Shown: positions 1-6,443 of the stretch, in pieces
Numbering within the stretch: position 1 is the stretch's first letter
How the letters are laid out: each line of letters starts with the position of its first letter
Assembly: GCA_023416315.1 (NCBI GenBank)
Contig: JAEZIA010000296.1
Span: 1 to 8,050 of the forward strand
Direction: 5' to 3'
DNA: 8,050 nucleotides
Source of the DNA: Actinomycetes bacterium
GTDB lineage: Bacteria; Actinomycetota; Actinomycetes; Mycobacteriales; Mycobacteriaceae
Position numbers and translations under genes: made by a program
The notes under the pieces: generated by a model
Told to the model about the DNA's origin: nothing
What the model saw: the letters and a program-made list of their open reading frames with translations, nothing else
Database searches by the model: none

Positions 1-133
1 CTGCGGCGCGGGCGATGTCGTTCATGCCGACACCGCCCACATCGTTGTCGGCGAACAGTTCACCGGCGGCGTCGAGGATGCGGTCGGCGGCCACCTCGGC
101 GCGCCGCGAACTCAGCCAGTCCTTGCCCGCCAT
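1..133 (-). CDS. TetR-family transcriptional regulator, N-terminal part (runs off the left edge)
   Basis: Reading leftward from the ATG at 133-131, 44 codons are visible, beginning MAGKDWLSSRRAEVAADRIL. The pattern of a basic start, then RILDAAGELFADNDVGGVGMNDIARAA, is the N-terminal DNA-binding region of TetR/AcrR repressors: helix 1 (RILDAAGELF), then the start of the helix-turn-helix (GMNDIARAA). The ligand-binding C-terminal domain lies outside the window, so the inducer class cannot be judged. The ATG shares its A with the P450 stop (TGATG on the minus strand), so the gene should be co-transcribed and translationally coupled with the P450. By analogy with P450-TetR pairs it probably represses its own operon, with the inverted repeat around the P450 promoter as the candidate operator. 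The family call is secure; target and ligand are inference. Confidence 0.88.
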   Translation of the reverse strand, partial: MAGKDWLSSRRAEVAADRILDAAGELFADNDVGGVGMNDIARAA

Positions 134-1362
134 CAGCCGCGCACCCGGAACGGCACCGACAGCGGCCGCCGCACGTAGCCGCCGCCGGCCCAGACGATGC
201 CCTCCTCGTCGATCTCGAAATCCGGGCAGCGTGCGAGTAATTCGGTCAGCGTCACCCGCGCCTGCATCCGCGCGGCGGCCGCACCGAGGCAGTGGTGGGC
301 GCCGTGACTGAACGTGAGGATGTTGCGCGGACGGCGCGTGACGTCCAGCTCGCCGGCGTCCGGGCCGTATTGGCGTTCGTCGCGGTTGGCCGAGCCGTAC
401 AGCAGCAGCACCTTGCGCCCGGCCGGGATCGTCTTGCCGTGCAACTCCACGTCGCGAGTAACCGTGCGGGCCAGGCCCTGCACCGGTGAGGTCAGCCGCA
501 GCAGTTCGTCGACGCTGTCGGGGATCAGCTCCGGCTGCTCGACGAGCAACGCGCGCTGGTCCGGACGCTGGTGCAGCAGCGGCATCGACCCGCCGAGCAT
601 GCCGGTGGTGGTGTCGTTGCCGCCGGTGACCATCGTGAACGTGAAGGCCAGCACCGACAGCGTGCCGGCGAGGTCGCCGTCGGCGCCGACGCCCGCGGCC
701 ACCAGATGCGACACCGTGTCGTCTTCGGGCTCGCGCCTGCGTCGCTCGATCAGTTCGGTGAAGTAGCCCATCATCGATCCGACGGCGTCGCCGACGGATG
801 CCAGGGCGCCCAAGCCGCCGGTGTTGGCCGCGACGATCGCCTCGGTCCAGCCGTCGAACTGGTCACGGTCCTGCTCGGGAACGCCGAGGTAGTGCGCGAC
901 GACCATCGACGGCAGCGGTTTGAACAGTTCGGTGACGATATCGCCGCCGCCTCCTGCGCGCAGCCGCTCGATGCGCTCGATGACGAACTCGCGCACCTTG
1001 GGCTCGACGGCCTCGACCTGCCGAGGCGTGAACCCGCGCGACACGAGCTTGCGAAACTCGGTGTGCACCGGCGGGTCCTGCATCACCATCGGCGGATTGT
1101 CTTGCAATCCAATGAGTTCCAGCTCGTTATAGGTGACCGTCAGCCCCTGCGCCGAGGAGAACGTCTCGTGTTCACGCGCCGCGGCGAAGATGTCGGCGTG
1201 CCGGGACAGCACCCAGTAGTCGTGCTCGGGGTTCTCCGGCACGACGTGGTGCACCGGATCGAGGTCGCGCAGGGCCCGGTACATCGGCCAGCGATTGCCC
1301 CACGTCTCGGCGGTGGCGAGCTCGAAGCGGGCTTCCGCTCCGTGAGACACAACAGCGGTCAT
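133..1362 (-). CDS. Cytochrome P450 (soluble bacterial class I type)
   Basis: A complete 409-residue P450 monooxygenase, the usual length for soluble bacterial members, with no N-terminal membrane anchor. Visible landmarks in order: the C-helix region DPPVHTEFRKLVSRGFTPR (about 96-114); the I-helix oxygen-activation motif TGGNDT (246-251), with the acid-alcohol pair D250-T251; the K-helix E286-L-L-R289; and the heme loop FSHGAHHCLG (351-360), with C358 as the thiolate iron ligand. It should insert one oxygen atom from O2 into an organic substrate, using electrons from a ferredoxin and reductase that are not encoded in this window. The CYP family and substrate cannot be assigned by eye. No Shine-Dalgarno sequence precedes the ATG, and a promoter is placed so that transcription would begin at or very near it. 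The stop overlaps the start of the TetR gene. It follows the amidohydrolase operon by 68 bases in the same direction, so a role in the same pathway is possible but unproven. Confidence 0.96.
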   Translation of the reverse strand: MTAVVSHGAEARFELATAETWGNRWPMYRALRDLDPVHHVVPENPEHDYWVLSRHADIFAAAREHETFSSAQGLTVTYNELELIGLQDNPPMVMQDPPVHTEFRKLVSRGFTPRQVEAVEPKVREFVIERIERLRAGGGGDIVTELFKPLPSMVVAHYLGVPEQDRDQFDGWTEAIVAANTGGLGALASVGDAVGSMMGYFTELIERRRREPEDDTVSHLVAAGVGADGDLAGTLSVLAFTFTMVTGGNDTTTGMLGGSMPLLHQRPDQRALLVEQPELIPDSVDELLRLTSPVQGLARTVTRDVELHGKTIPAGRKVLLLYGSANRDERQYGPDAGELDVTRRPRNILTFSHGAHHCLGAAAARMQARVTLTELLARCPDFEIDEEGIVWAGGGYVRRPLSVPFRVRG

Positions 1363-1395
1363 GTCTTATGGTTACGACAATCCAACTGTTGTGTC
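1346..1395. repeat. 10-bp perfect inverted repeat around the P450 start, candidate TetR operator
   Basis: GACACAACAG at 1346-1355 is repeated in perfect inverted orientation as CTGTTGTGTC at 1386-1395, with 30 bases between. The right arm overlaps the TTGACA -35 hexamer of the P450 promoter; the left arm lies inside codons 3-6 of the P450. A weaker inward-facing match, GACA at 1376-1379, pairs with TGTC at 1392-1395 to form an imperfect 20-bp palindrome of the size TetR proteins usually bind. The repeat is seen directly. That it is the operator of the adjacent TetR regulator is inference. Confidence 0.5.
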
Positions 1396-1397
1396 AA
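1369..1397 (-). promoter_or_regulatory. Predicted P450 promoter giving a leaderless transcript
   Basis: On the minus strand a perfect TTGACA (1397-1392) is followed by a 17-base spacer and TAACCA (1374-1369). The -10 is poor (only its leading TA matches TATAAT). Standard spacing would put the first transcribed base at 1362, the A of the P450 ATG. This agrees with the absence of a ribosome-binding site and with the frequency of leaderless mRNAs in mycobacteria. The -35 is a good match; the -10 and the start site are inference. Confidence 0.45.
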
Positions 1398-1430
1398 GAT
1401 CTGTTCTAAGTGGGCGCGCCCGGAAACTCC

Positions 1431-2186
1431 TCATCGAGCCACCTGCACGAAGCGCTCGATGAACCAGCCCAGCAGCAGCTCGCCCTTTTCGGCGCTGGCC
1501 GGCACGGGAGAGGACAGGGCGCCGCTGGCGGTGGACATGCTCCGGTCGATCGGAACCACGTCATGGCCGACCACGCGCTCCGGCGCGTCCGGGGCGATCC
1601 GATCGGTGCGCACGAGCTCGGGTTGCAGATGCAGCCACAGCGAGGTCTCGATGACCGCGGCGTGCTCCAGCGCCAGGCCCGGAAAGGCATCTGGCCACAG
1701 CAGATCGCGCCGCTGCGGCGTGTACTCCGGGTTCACGTCCTCGATGACGACGATCTTGACGTCGGGGTGGCGCTCGCTGACCAGGAATGCCGGTTCATAG
1801 ATGAAGTTGCTGTTCTCGAAGTGCCAGTTGTAGAGCACGATGTTGCGAAAGCCACCGCGGATCAACTCGGAGAGCACATCCTCGATGACCGCGATCAGCG
1901 TTGTCGCCCGAAGCGACAATGTCCCCGGGAAGTGTTGCCCGCCCCCGCTTCCGGGCCGGCTTCGATATCCGAACGGCAGGAACGGCCCGACCACGAACCG
2001 GCGCTCACGGGCGGCCTGCAGAAGAATCTGCTCGGGCAGAACCCAGTCGGTGCACACCGGTAGATGATGTCCGTGCTGTTCGGTCGCACCGATCGGAATG
2101 ACGACCGGCACCCCCTCCGCCGCGGCCTCGGCGATCTCGGGCCACGTCATGTGTTGGTAGAGCAGGGGTGTGTTTGCCTCTGTCAT
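1431..2186 (-). CDS. Creatininase-family amidohydrolase
   Basis: A 251-residue metal-dependent amidohydrolase of the creatininase fold, which hydrolyses C-N bonds in cyclic or linear amides; it is probably cytosolic. Predicted metal ligands are E36 and H38 in TEQHGHHLP, D47, and H122 and E124 in NWHFENSNF. H175 in LEHAAVIETS (173-182) matches the conserved catalytic-site histidine. The NxHxENxxF form resembles true creatinine amidohydrolase (NGHYEN) more than the NGHGGN form common in other branches, and the C-terminal GALSSPVPASAEKGELLL region also follows creatininase. The two tryptophans that cover creatinine in the Pseudomonas enzyme do not appear conserved (L171 stands where I align one of them), and its active-site tyrosine is F123 here, so a different substrate is likely. 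I chose the ATG at 2186 because GGAAGG lies 5 bases upstream and it follows the permease stop by 20 bases. The longer upstream reading would run back into the permease gene. Confidence 0.9.
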   Translation of the reverse strand: MTEANTPLLYQHMTWPEIAEAAAEGVPVVIPIGATEQHGHHLPVCTDWVLPEQILLQAARERRFVVGPFLPFGYRSRPGSGGGQHFPGTLSLRATTLIAVIEDVLSELIRGGFRNIVLYNWHFENSNFIYEPAFLVSERHPDVKIVVIEDVNPEYTPQRRDLLWPDAFPGLALEHAAVIETSLWLHLQPELVRTDRIAPDAPERVVGHDVVPIDRSMSTASGALSSPVPASAEKGELLLGWFIERFVQVAR

Positions 2187-2206
2187 CAGTGCCTTCCAAG
2201 CAGTTA

Positions 2207-3637
2207 TTAGTGGGTGGGATCGAGGCGCGCGCCGTCGTCGGGCACTGCAGGCGCCACCGGCGCAGGCGCTGACCACTTCTTGGACCCGGCCCAGGCAGCC
2301 AGCGCCAACGCGATCAACACCAACTCGCCGAGGATGTACTCCGTTCCCTGCGTCGCCAATGCGATCGCGGTGAACACCACCACGACCAGAGGGGGCAACG
2401 GCCACAACGGCATCCGGAACGGACGGGGTTCGTTGGGCATGCTGCGCCTACTGCGGAGTGCGGCGAGCCCGATGCACAGGTAGACCGCGGCGATCACGGT
2501 GCCGGAGAAGATGATCAGGAAATTCAAGGCCGACGTGAAGACCAGGATGGCGGCCGGTACCGCAAGGATCACGACACCAACCCCGGGTGCCCGGAACCGG
2601 TTGAGGCTGCCGATGACTCGGTTCGCCGCGGCCGGCCACGCGCCGTCACGCGCGGTGGTGTACACGCCGCGCCCGAAATACATGAGCAGGGCGAGCATGG
2701 CGTTGAACAACGCCACCGTGACGCCGATGTCGACGATCGCGCCGGCCTTGGCGCCCAGTGAAGCCTCTACGGAGTAGACCACCGGCGCCGGTGCGCTGAA
2801 GAACTCCTTGAGGTCCGGAGCGGCGATCACCGCTGCGATGAGCGGAATCATGATGAAGACACAGGCCAACACCGCGGAGATGATCACCGCCTTGCCGATG
2901 TTGCGCTCACCGCCCTTCAACTCCTCGGAGAAGCCCAGCGCGGCGTCGTAGCCGTTGATGACGTTGAAGGCCGGCGCGAGCGTGGCGAACATGACGGCGA
3001 ATCCGACGGCGACGAGTTGGCCGTTGTCGAGAACGGTGGGGTGGAACGTCACTTCCGTAAACGACTGATGGGGATTGGCGAACGCCGCCACGGTGACGAT
3101 TCCGAGAACCGCGAGTTCGACGACGACCATCAGCGCGGTGGCCCACGCTCCGACTTCGACGGTTGTCACCGCCAGCAAGGTGACCGCGGCGAGCAGGATC
3201 ACCGCGAGCAACGGGTCGGAGATCGTGAGCCCCGGGATCAGGTTCTTCAGGAACGCACCGATGCCGAGCGCGATGCTGGCCGGAATGACGATGCCCTGAA
3301 TGAGGTAGTTGAACATCGTGATCCAGGCGATCGGACCGGGCAGCACCTTCCTCACGAGCGAGTACATGCCGCCGGCGACCGGGAACATCCCCGCCAACTC
3401 GGCCAGACACAGAGCAATCAGAACGACGACGACCGACAGAATCAGGCCCGCACCGATGGAGAAGGTGCCCCCGACGGCGAACACCCCGGCGGACAGGAAC
3501 AGGACCGCCATGGTGGGGGACACGTCGGCCATCGCCAGCCCGACGACCTCGGCGACATTGAGCCGGCGGTTCAGATCCTGCCGGTAGCCGAGTTGCTCGA
3601 GCCGTGTCTGTGCGGGCTTGTCATCGGGTGGGATCAT
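2207..3637 (-). CDS. APC-superfamily amino acid/amine permease
   Basis: A 476-residue integral membrane transporter of the amino acid-polyamine-organocation superfamily. About twelve hydrophobic segments are visible, roughly at 40-57, 61-83, 103-130, 142-158, 163-186, 207-226, 248-272, 298-320, 353-372, 374-395, 411-428 and 433-451. Typical features are SPTMAVLFLSAG in the unwound first helix, FPVAGGMYSLVRKVLP (85-100) before helix 3, and NGYDAALGFSEELKGGERNIGKA (228-250), the signature loop after helix 6. These proteins usually take up amino acids, amines or similar nitrogenous solutes by cation symport or exchange; specificity cannot be read here. The ATG at 3637 overlaps the upstream SDR stop by four bases (ATGA) and has AGGAG seven bases before it, so it is coupled to the SDR. 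Position in the operon suggests it imports the pathway substrate. The C-terminus (about 455-476) is a short Pro/Ala-rich cytoplasmic tail. Confidence 0.93.
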   Translation of the reverse strand: MIPPDDKPAQTRLEQLGYRQDLNRRLNVAEVVGLAMADVSPTMAVLFLSAGVFAVGGTFSIGAGLILSVVVVLIALCLAELAGMFPVAGGMYSLVRKVLPGPIAWITMFNYLIQGIVIPASIALGIGAFLKNLIPGLTISDPLLAVILLAAVTLLAVTTVEVGAWATALMVVVELAVLGIVTVAAFANPHQSFTEVTFHPTVLDNGQLVAVGFAVMFATLAPAFNVINGYDAALGFSEELKGGERNIGKAVIISAVLACVFIMIPLIAAVIAAPDLKEFFSAPAPVVYSVEASLGAKAGAIVDIGVTVALFNAMLALLMYFGRGVYTTARDGAWPAAANRVIGSLNRFRAPGVGVVILAVPAAILVFTSALNFLIIFSGTVIAAVYLCIGLAALRSRRSMPNEPRPFRMPLWPLPPLVVVVFTAIALATQGTEYILGELVLIALALAAWAGSKKWSAPAPVAPAVPDDGARLDPTH

Positions 3638-4461
3638 GGCATTGCTCCTGTCGAGGTCGACTTCTCTTGGGCGGCAACGCCGATGCTGCCTACGGGGATG
3701 CAGTTGGTCCGGCCGCCGTCGACGACCATGTGTGTTCCGGTGACGTAGCTCGCCCGCTCGGACAGCAGAAACGCGACCACGTCGGCGATCTCGGCCGGTT
3801 CGGCGATCCGTTGCATCGCGACGCTCGCGGCGTTGTCCGCGAGCTCGGCCTCCGGGTCGGCGGCGCCGTCGAATTCGGCAAGGAACATGGGCGTTTTGGT
3901 GGTGCCGGGGCAGACCGCGTTGACGCGGATGCCCCATGAGGACAGCTCCGCGGCGGCGCTGCGCGTCATGGCGAGGATGGCGCCCTTGGTCGCGGTGTAG
4001 GCGACGTAGCCCGGCTGGCCGATCAGCGCCAACTCCGACGCCGTGTTGACGACCGCACCGCGTCGACGCGGTTGCATCACCCGGGCGGACTCTCGCAGGG
4101 TGTGGAACGAACCGGCGAGATTCGTGCGGACCAGAAGCGCGAACATCTCGTCGGTGGTGTCGACAAGCGGTGCGACGATAGAGATTCCGGCGTTGTTGTG
4201 TACGGCCTCGATCGGCCCGAGGTCGCGCTCGACGCGATCGAAGGCAGCCCGGACGGCGTCGGGGTCACCCACGTCGGCGCCGATGGCCAGGGCGCGACGC
4301 CCGTGCTGTTCCACCTCTGCGGTGCAGGGGCCGAAGTCGTCGTCGGCGCGCGATAGCAGGGCGACGTCAAACCCGTCGCGTGCGAGTGCTGCGGCGGTGG
4401 CCCGCCCGATACCCGAAGCCGCACCAGTCACCAATGCAACGCGGCCGTCTGTCGTAGTCAT
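3634..4461 (-). CDS. Classical short-chain dehydrogenase/reductase (SDR)
   Basis: A 275-residue Rossmann-fold oxidoreductase. Visible motifs are the nucleotide-binding TGAASGIG (12-19), D63 in GADV (adenine pocket), NNAG (89-92), and the catalytic tetrad N114, S142, Y155 and K159 (YTATK), followed by CPGTTKTPM (184-192). It should interconvert an alcohol and a ketone with NAD(H) or NADP(H). The S-R pair at 37-38 after the second strand leans toward NADP(H), but weakly. Most such enzymes end just after the VDGG motif (247-250); this one carries about 25 further residues ending STSTGAMP, whose codons hold the ribosome-binding site and start of the permease gene. It begins 37 bases after the epimerase-like gene, with AGGGG ten bases before the ATG. 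The substrate is unknown; oxidation of a hydroxyl formed or released earlier in the pathway is a reasonable guess. Confidence 0.93.
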   Translation of the reverse strand: MTTTDGRVALVTGAASGIGRATAAALARDGFDVALLSRADDDFGPCTAEVEQHGRRALAIGADVGDPDAVRAAFDRVERDLGPIEAVHNNAGISIVAPLVDTTDEMFALLVRTNLAGSFHTLRESARVMQPRRRGAVVNTASELALIGQPGYVAYTATKGAILAMTRSAAAELSSWGIRVNAVCPGTTKTPMFLAEFDGAADPEAELADNAASVAMQRIAEPAEIADVVAFLLSERASYVTGTHMVVDGGRTNCIPVGSIGVAAQEKSTSTGAMP

Positions 4462-4498
4462 CCTGTCGGTGCCCCTCTAGTCGCTGTCGGTCGGGTGA

Positions 4499-5410
4499 TC
4501 ACAGGGTGGACCGGATCCAGTCGATCTGGTTCGCGAGCCCTCGCTCGAGATCCCACTGCGGTTGGTATCCGAGGTCGCGTCGCGCAGCCGTCAGATCGAA
4601 CTCACCGATGACGTCCCACGCGGGCAGCATGCCGGATCCAATGTCGAAGCGAGCCCCCGGAATCAACCCGGCCAGCAGCTTCGCGGTCTCGGCGACGGTG
4701 ATCTGCCGACCGCCGGAGACGTTGTACACCTGTTGCCGCGCTGTGGAAGTGGTCGCCGCCAATCGCGCAGCCGAGGCGACGTCGTCGACGAAGACGAACT
4801 GGAACGGGTGGTCCCCTCCTGACGGAAGCACGAATTCCTCGCCCTTCAAACCCGCGCGGATCATGTCGCCGAGCAGACTCGGCATCCACAGTCCCGGCCC
4901 ATAGACTTCGGTGACGCGAAGTGACACCACCTCGAGGCCATAGAGCGCGCTGTACACCGAGCCGAGCAGCTCACCGGTCACCTTGGTGACGCCGTACACG
5001 GTGGTCGGCTCGGGCGTGACACTCTCAGCGACGAGGCCGCCCGGATGGATGTTGCCCAACGCGCATTCCGACGAAAAGTTCACCATCCGTTGCACTTGCG
5101 CCATGCGGGCACTTTCGAGAACCGACAGCGTTCCTTCCGCATTGGCGGCGAAGGTGGTGACCGGCAGGTCGATCGACAGGCCGGGGTGGCTCTGGCCCGC
5201 AGTGTGGATGATCCGCTCGACGCGGTGGGTGCGAAGGGTGTCCACCAGTCGGGGGATGTCGAAGAGCTCCCCTTGGACGAGCGTGAGTCCATTGCGGTCG
5301 TCGACCGCGTAGTCGCGGTTGTAGGACACGACCGATTCGCCGCGGCTCAGGAGTTGGTCGACGAGGTGTCGGCCGACGAATCCCCGGCCGCCCGTTACGA
5401 GTGTGGTCAT
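4499..5410 (-). CDS. NAD-dependent epimerase/dehydratase-family (extended SDR) protein
   Basis: A 303-residue extended SDR. The N-terminal NAD(P)-binding motif is TGGRGFVG (6-13). HTAGQSHPG (69-77) follows the fourth strand, the S113-S114 pair sits at the active-site strand, and the catalytic Y139-x3-K143 pair is in VYGVTK. The FVFVDDVASA region (206-215) is the usual C-terminal-domain marker, and GYQPQWDLERGL (281-292) is the standard ending. Relatives epimerise, dehydrate or oxidise sugar nucleotides or other hydroxylated substrates. No sugar-biosynthetic genes are nearby, so in this hydrolase and transporter operon it may instead act as a dehydrogenase or isomerase in catabolism (inference). 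It starts 10 bases after the CE4 gene, whose TAG stop is part of its own AGGAG ribosome-binding site, seven bases from the ATG, so translation is probably coupled. The exact reaction is not recognisable from sequence alone. Confidence 0.9.
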   Translation of the reverse strand: MTTLVTGGRGFVGRHLVDQLLSRGESVVSYNRDYAVDDRNGLTLVQGELFDIPRLVDTLRTHRVERIIHTAGQSHPGLSIDLPVTTFAANAEGTLSVLESARMAQVQRMVNFSSECALGNIHPGGLVAESVTPEPTTVYGVTKVTGELLGSVYSALYGLEVVSLRVTEVYGPGLWMPSLLGDMIRAGLKGEEFVLPSGGDHPFQFVFVDDVASAARLAATTSTARQQVYNVSGGRQITVAETAKLLAGLIPGARFDIGSGMLPAWDVIGEFDLTAARRDLGYQPQWDLERGLANQIDWIRSTL

Positions 5411-5420
5411 AGCGCTGCTC

Positions 5421-6338
5421 CTACCAGTTCCGGTACACGGCGGGATCGGCGGTGACCGGCTCCAGCCGGCGTCGCTCGATGGTGGGGTCGGCCAGCGCGG
5501 CGTCGCGCACTTGGGACCCGGTCATGAACGTGACATCACCACGCTCATAAATGATTTCGATCATCCGGCGCAGGTTGCGCGCGCGGCCGGCACGTCCGGA
5601 CAAAAAGGAGTGCGCGGTGAGCTGGAAGAGGCCGCCGAACTCGCGGAGGCCGTCGAGTTCGGCGGTCCAGAGTGCGAGCGCCTTCTCGGGCGGTTCGATG
5701 ACGTATCCCAGATGCGGCTCGGGCAGATACGCGTACTGCTCCCAGTCGTCGAGTGACCAATGCGGAGGGAGCTCGACGAGAGGACCCCGCGTGGTCTCGA
5801 TGATGTAGGGGCGATCGTCGTCCATCAGGCTGGTGTCGTAGCTCAACCCGTGTTCGACGGCCAGTTCGGCGCTCTGCCACGTCGCCGCCCACATGGGGGA
5901 GCGGTAGCCGCTCGGCGTGATCCCCAGCGCGTCGAGGGCGGCGTATCCGCGCTCGAACTCCTCCCGCTCTTCGGCAACCGATAGTCCGGTGGCCGGCCGG
6001 TGCGAATAACTATGGTGGGCGATGTCGTGTCCACGTTCGGCAATCGCGCTGACCACCGCCGGCCAGAGTTCTGCGGAAATGCCCGGCACGAAGAACGTGG
6101 CCTTGATGCCGAACTCGTCGAGGATGCCCAAGAGCCGCGGAACACCCCGACGCGCATCGAACTGCTGATGGGTGATCGCCATCGCGTTCGCGGCATGGCG
6201 GCGTCCGGCAGCCAGCACGGGTGTGACACCGTCGACTGCGAATGTCAGCATCGCCACCGCCGCGGCACCACCCCGCCAGTCGGCGTGCGGGGCTGATGAC
6301 TGCTGCGGCGCGCTGTGGGCGTGCTCGGCGGCGACCAT
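5421..6338 (-). CDS. CE4-fold hydrolase (polysaccharide deacetylase / imidase / allantoinase-like)
   Basis: A 305-residue NodB-homology (CE4) metal hydrolase. Landmarks are motif 1 TFAVDG (32-37) with D36 as metal ligand, in place of the classical TFDDG; motif 2 HSYSH (109-113) with metal ligands H109 and H113; motif 3 YRSPMW (145-150); the DTSLMDDDRPY segment (168-178); PPHWSLDDW (191-199); and TAHSF (241-245) with H243 as the probable catalytic-side histidine. The VDG form and overall layout resemble the branch containing Helicobacter PgdA, cofactor-independent allantoinase PuuE and cyclic imidases. There is no signal peptide, so a small cytosolic amide or imide substrate is more likely than cell-wall glycan (inference). 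The ATG at 6338 was chosen for its AAGGAG four bases upstream; an in-frame ATG at 6401 would add 21 residues but lacks such a site. It is the first gene of the operon, facing the PucR gene. Confidence 0.9.
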   Translation of the reverse strand: MVAAEHAHSAPQQSSAPHADWRGGAAAVAMLTFAVDGVTPVLAAGRRHAANAMAITHQQFDARRGVPRLLGILDEFGIKATFFVPGISAELWPAVVSAIAERGHDIAHHSYSHRPATGLSVAEEREEFERGYAALDALGITPSGYRSPMWAATWQSAELAVEHGLSYDTSLMDDDRPYIIETTRGPLVELPPHWSLDDWEQYAYLPEPHLGYVIEPPEKALALWTAELDGLREFGGLFQLTAHSFLSGRAGRARNLRRMIEIIYERGDVTFMTGSQVRDAALADPTIERRRLEPVTADPAVYRNW

Positions 6339-6442
6339 CTCTCTCCTTCGAATGTGAGGGCCAACGATCGTCCATCTGGGCCTGTGACTCAACGGACACA
6401 CTGTCAGTTGTTTGACGTCCAGTTATGGGACATATTGGTCGG
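6339..6442. promoter_or_regulatory. Divergent control region between the CE4 operon and the PucR gene
   Basis: This is the only sizeable gap between divergent genes, so it must hold the promoters of both the five-gene operon and the regulator. Several short inverted repeats cluster at 6395-6416: GACA-CAC-TGTC (6395-6405), ACTG-T-CAGT (6400-6408) and GTCA-6-TGAC (6403-6416). They lie just upstream of the predicted PucR promoter and could be the regulator's binding site. On the minus strand a weak TTGAGT followed by GATCGT at 17-base spacing is the best operon promoter I see, and it is poor, as expected of an activator-dependent promoter. That a control region is here is certain from gene arrangement; the individual elements are inference. 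Confidence 0.6.
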
Positions 6443-6443
6443 G
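6408..6443 (+). promoter_or_regulatory. Predicted PucR-gene promoter, possibly leaderless from GTG 6443
   Basis: TTGTTT (6408-6413), a 17-base spacer and CATATT (6431-6436, four of six matches to TATAAT) would place the first transcribed base at 6443, exactly the G of an in-frame GTG that fits the family's normal N-terminus. Neither this GTG nor the ATG at 6425 has a good Shine-Dalgarno sequence, which favours a leaderless message. If this promoter is right, the ATG at 6425 lies upstream of the transcript and is not used. Confidence 0.35.

Noticed and set aside
1412..1421. GGGCGCGCCC palindrome just after the creatininase stop, as a terminator
   Set aside because: It is a perfect palindrome without a loop and without a following T-tract, so a stable terminator hairpin is unlikely.
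571..1800. A 409-codon plus-strand open frame across the P450 and creatininase genes
   Set aside because: It is antisense to two well-supported genes, has low-complexity Arg/Gly/His-rich translation without family motifs, and is explained by high GC lowering stop frequency in shadow frames.
2187..2405. N-terminal extension of the creatininase frame upstream of 2186
   Set aside because: It would overlap the end of the permease gene, has no family similarity, and the ATG at 2186 has a good ribosome-binding site.
3017..3748. A 243-codon plus-strand open frame opposite the permease and SDR genes
   Set aside because: The translation is rich in Asp, Glu, Arg, His and Gln, as expected for the complement of a membrane-protein gene, and matches no fold.
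3638..3937. N-terminal extension of the permease frame upstream of 3637
   Set aside because: It overlaps the SDR gene in another frame, is Arg-rich nonsense, and the ATG at 3637 has AGGAG and an ATGA overlap with the SDR stop.
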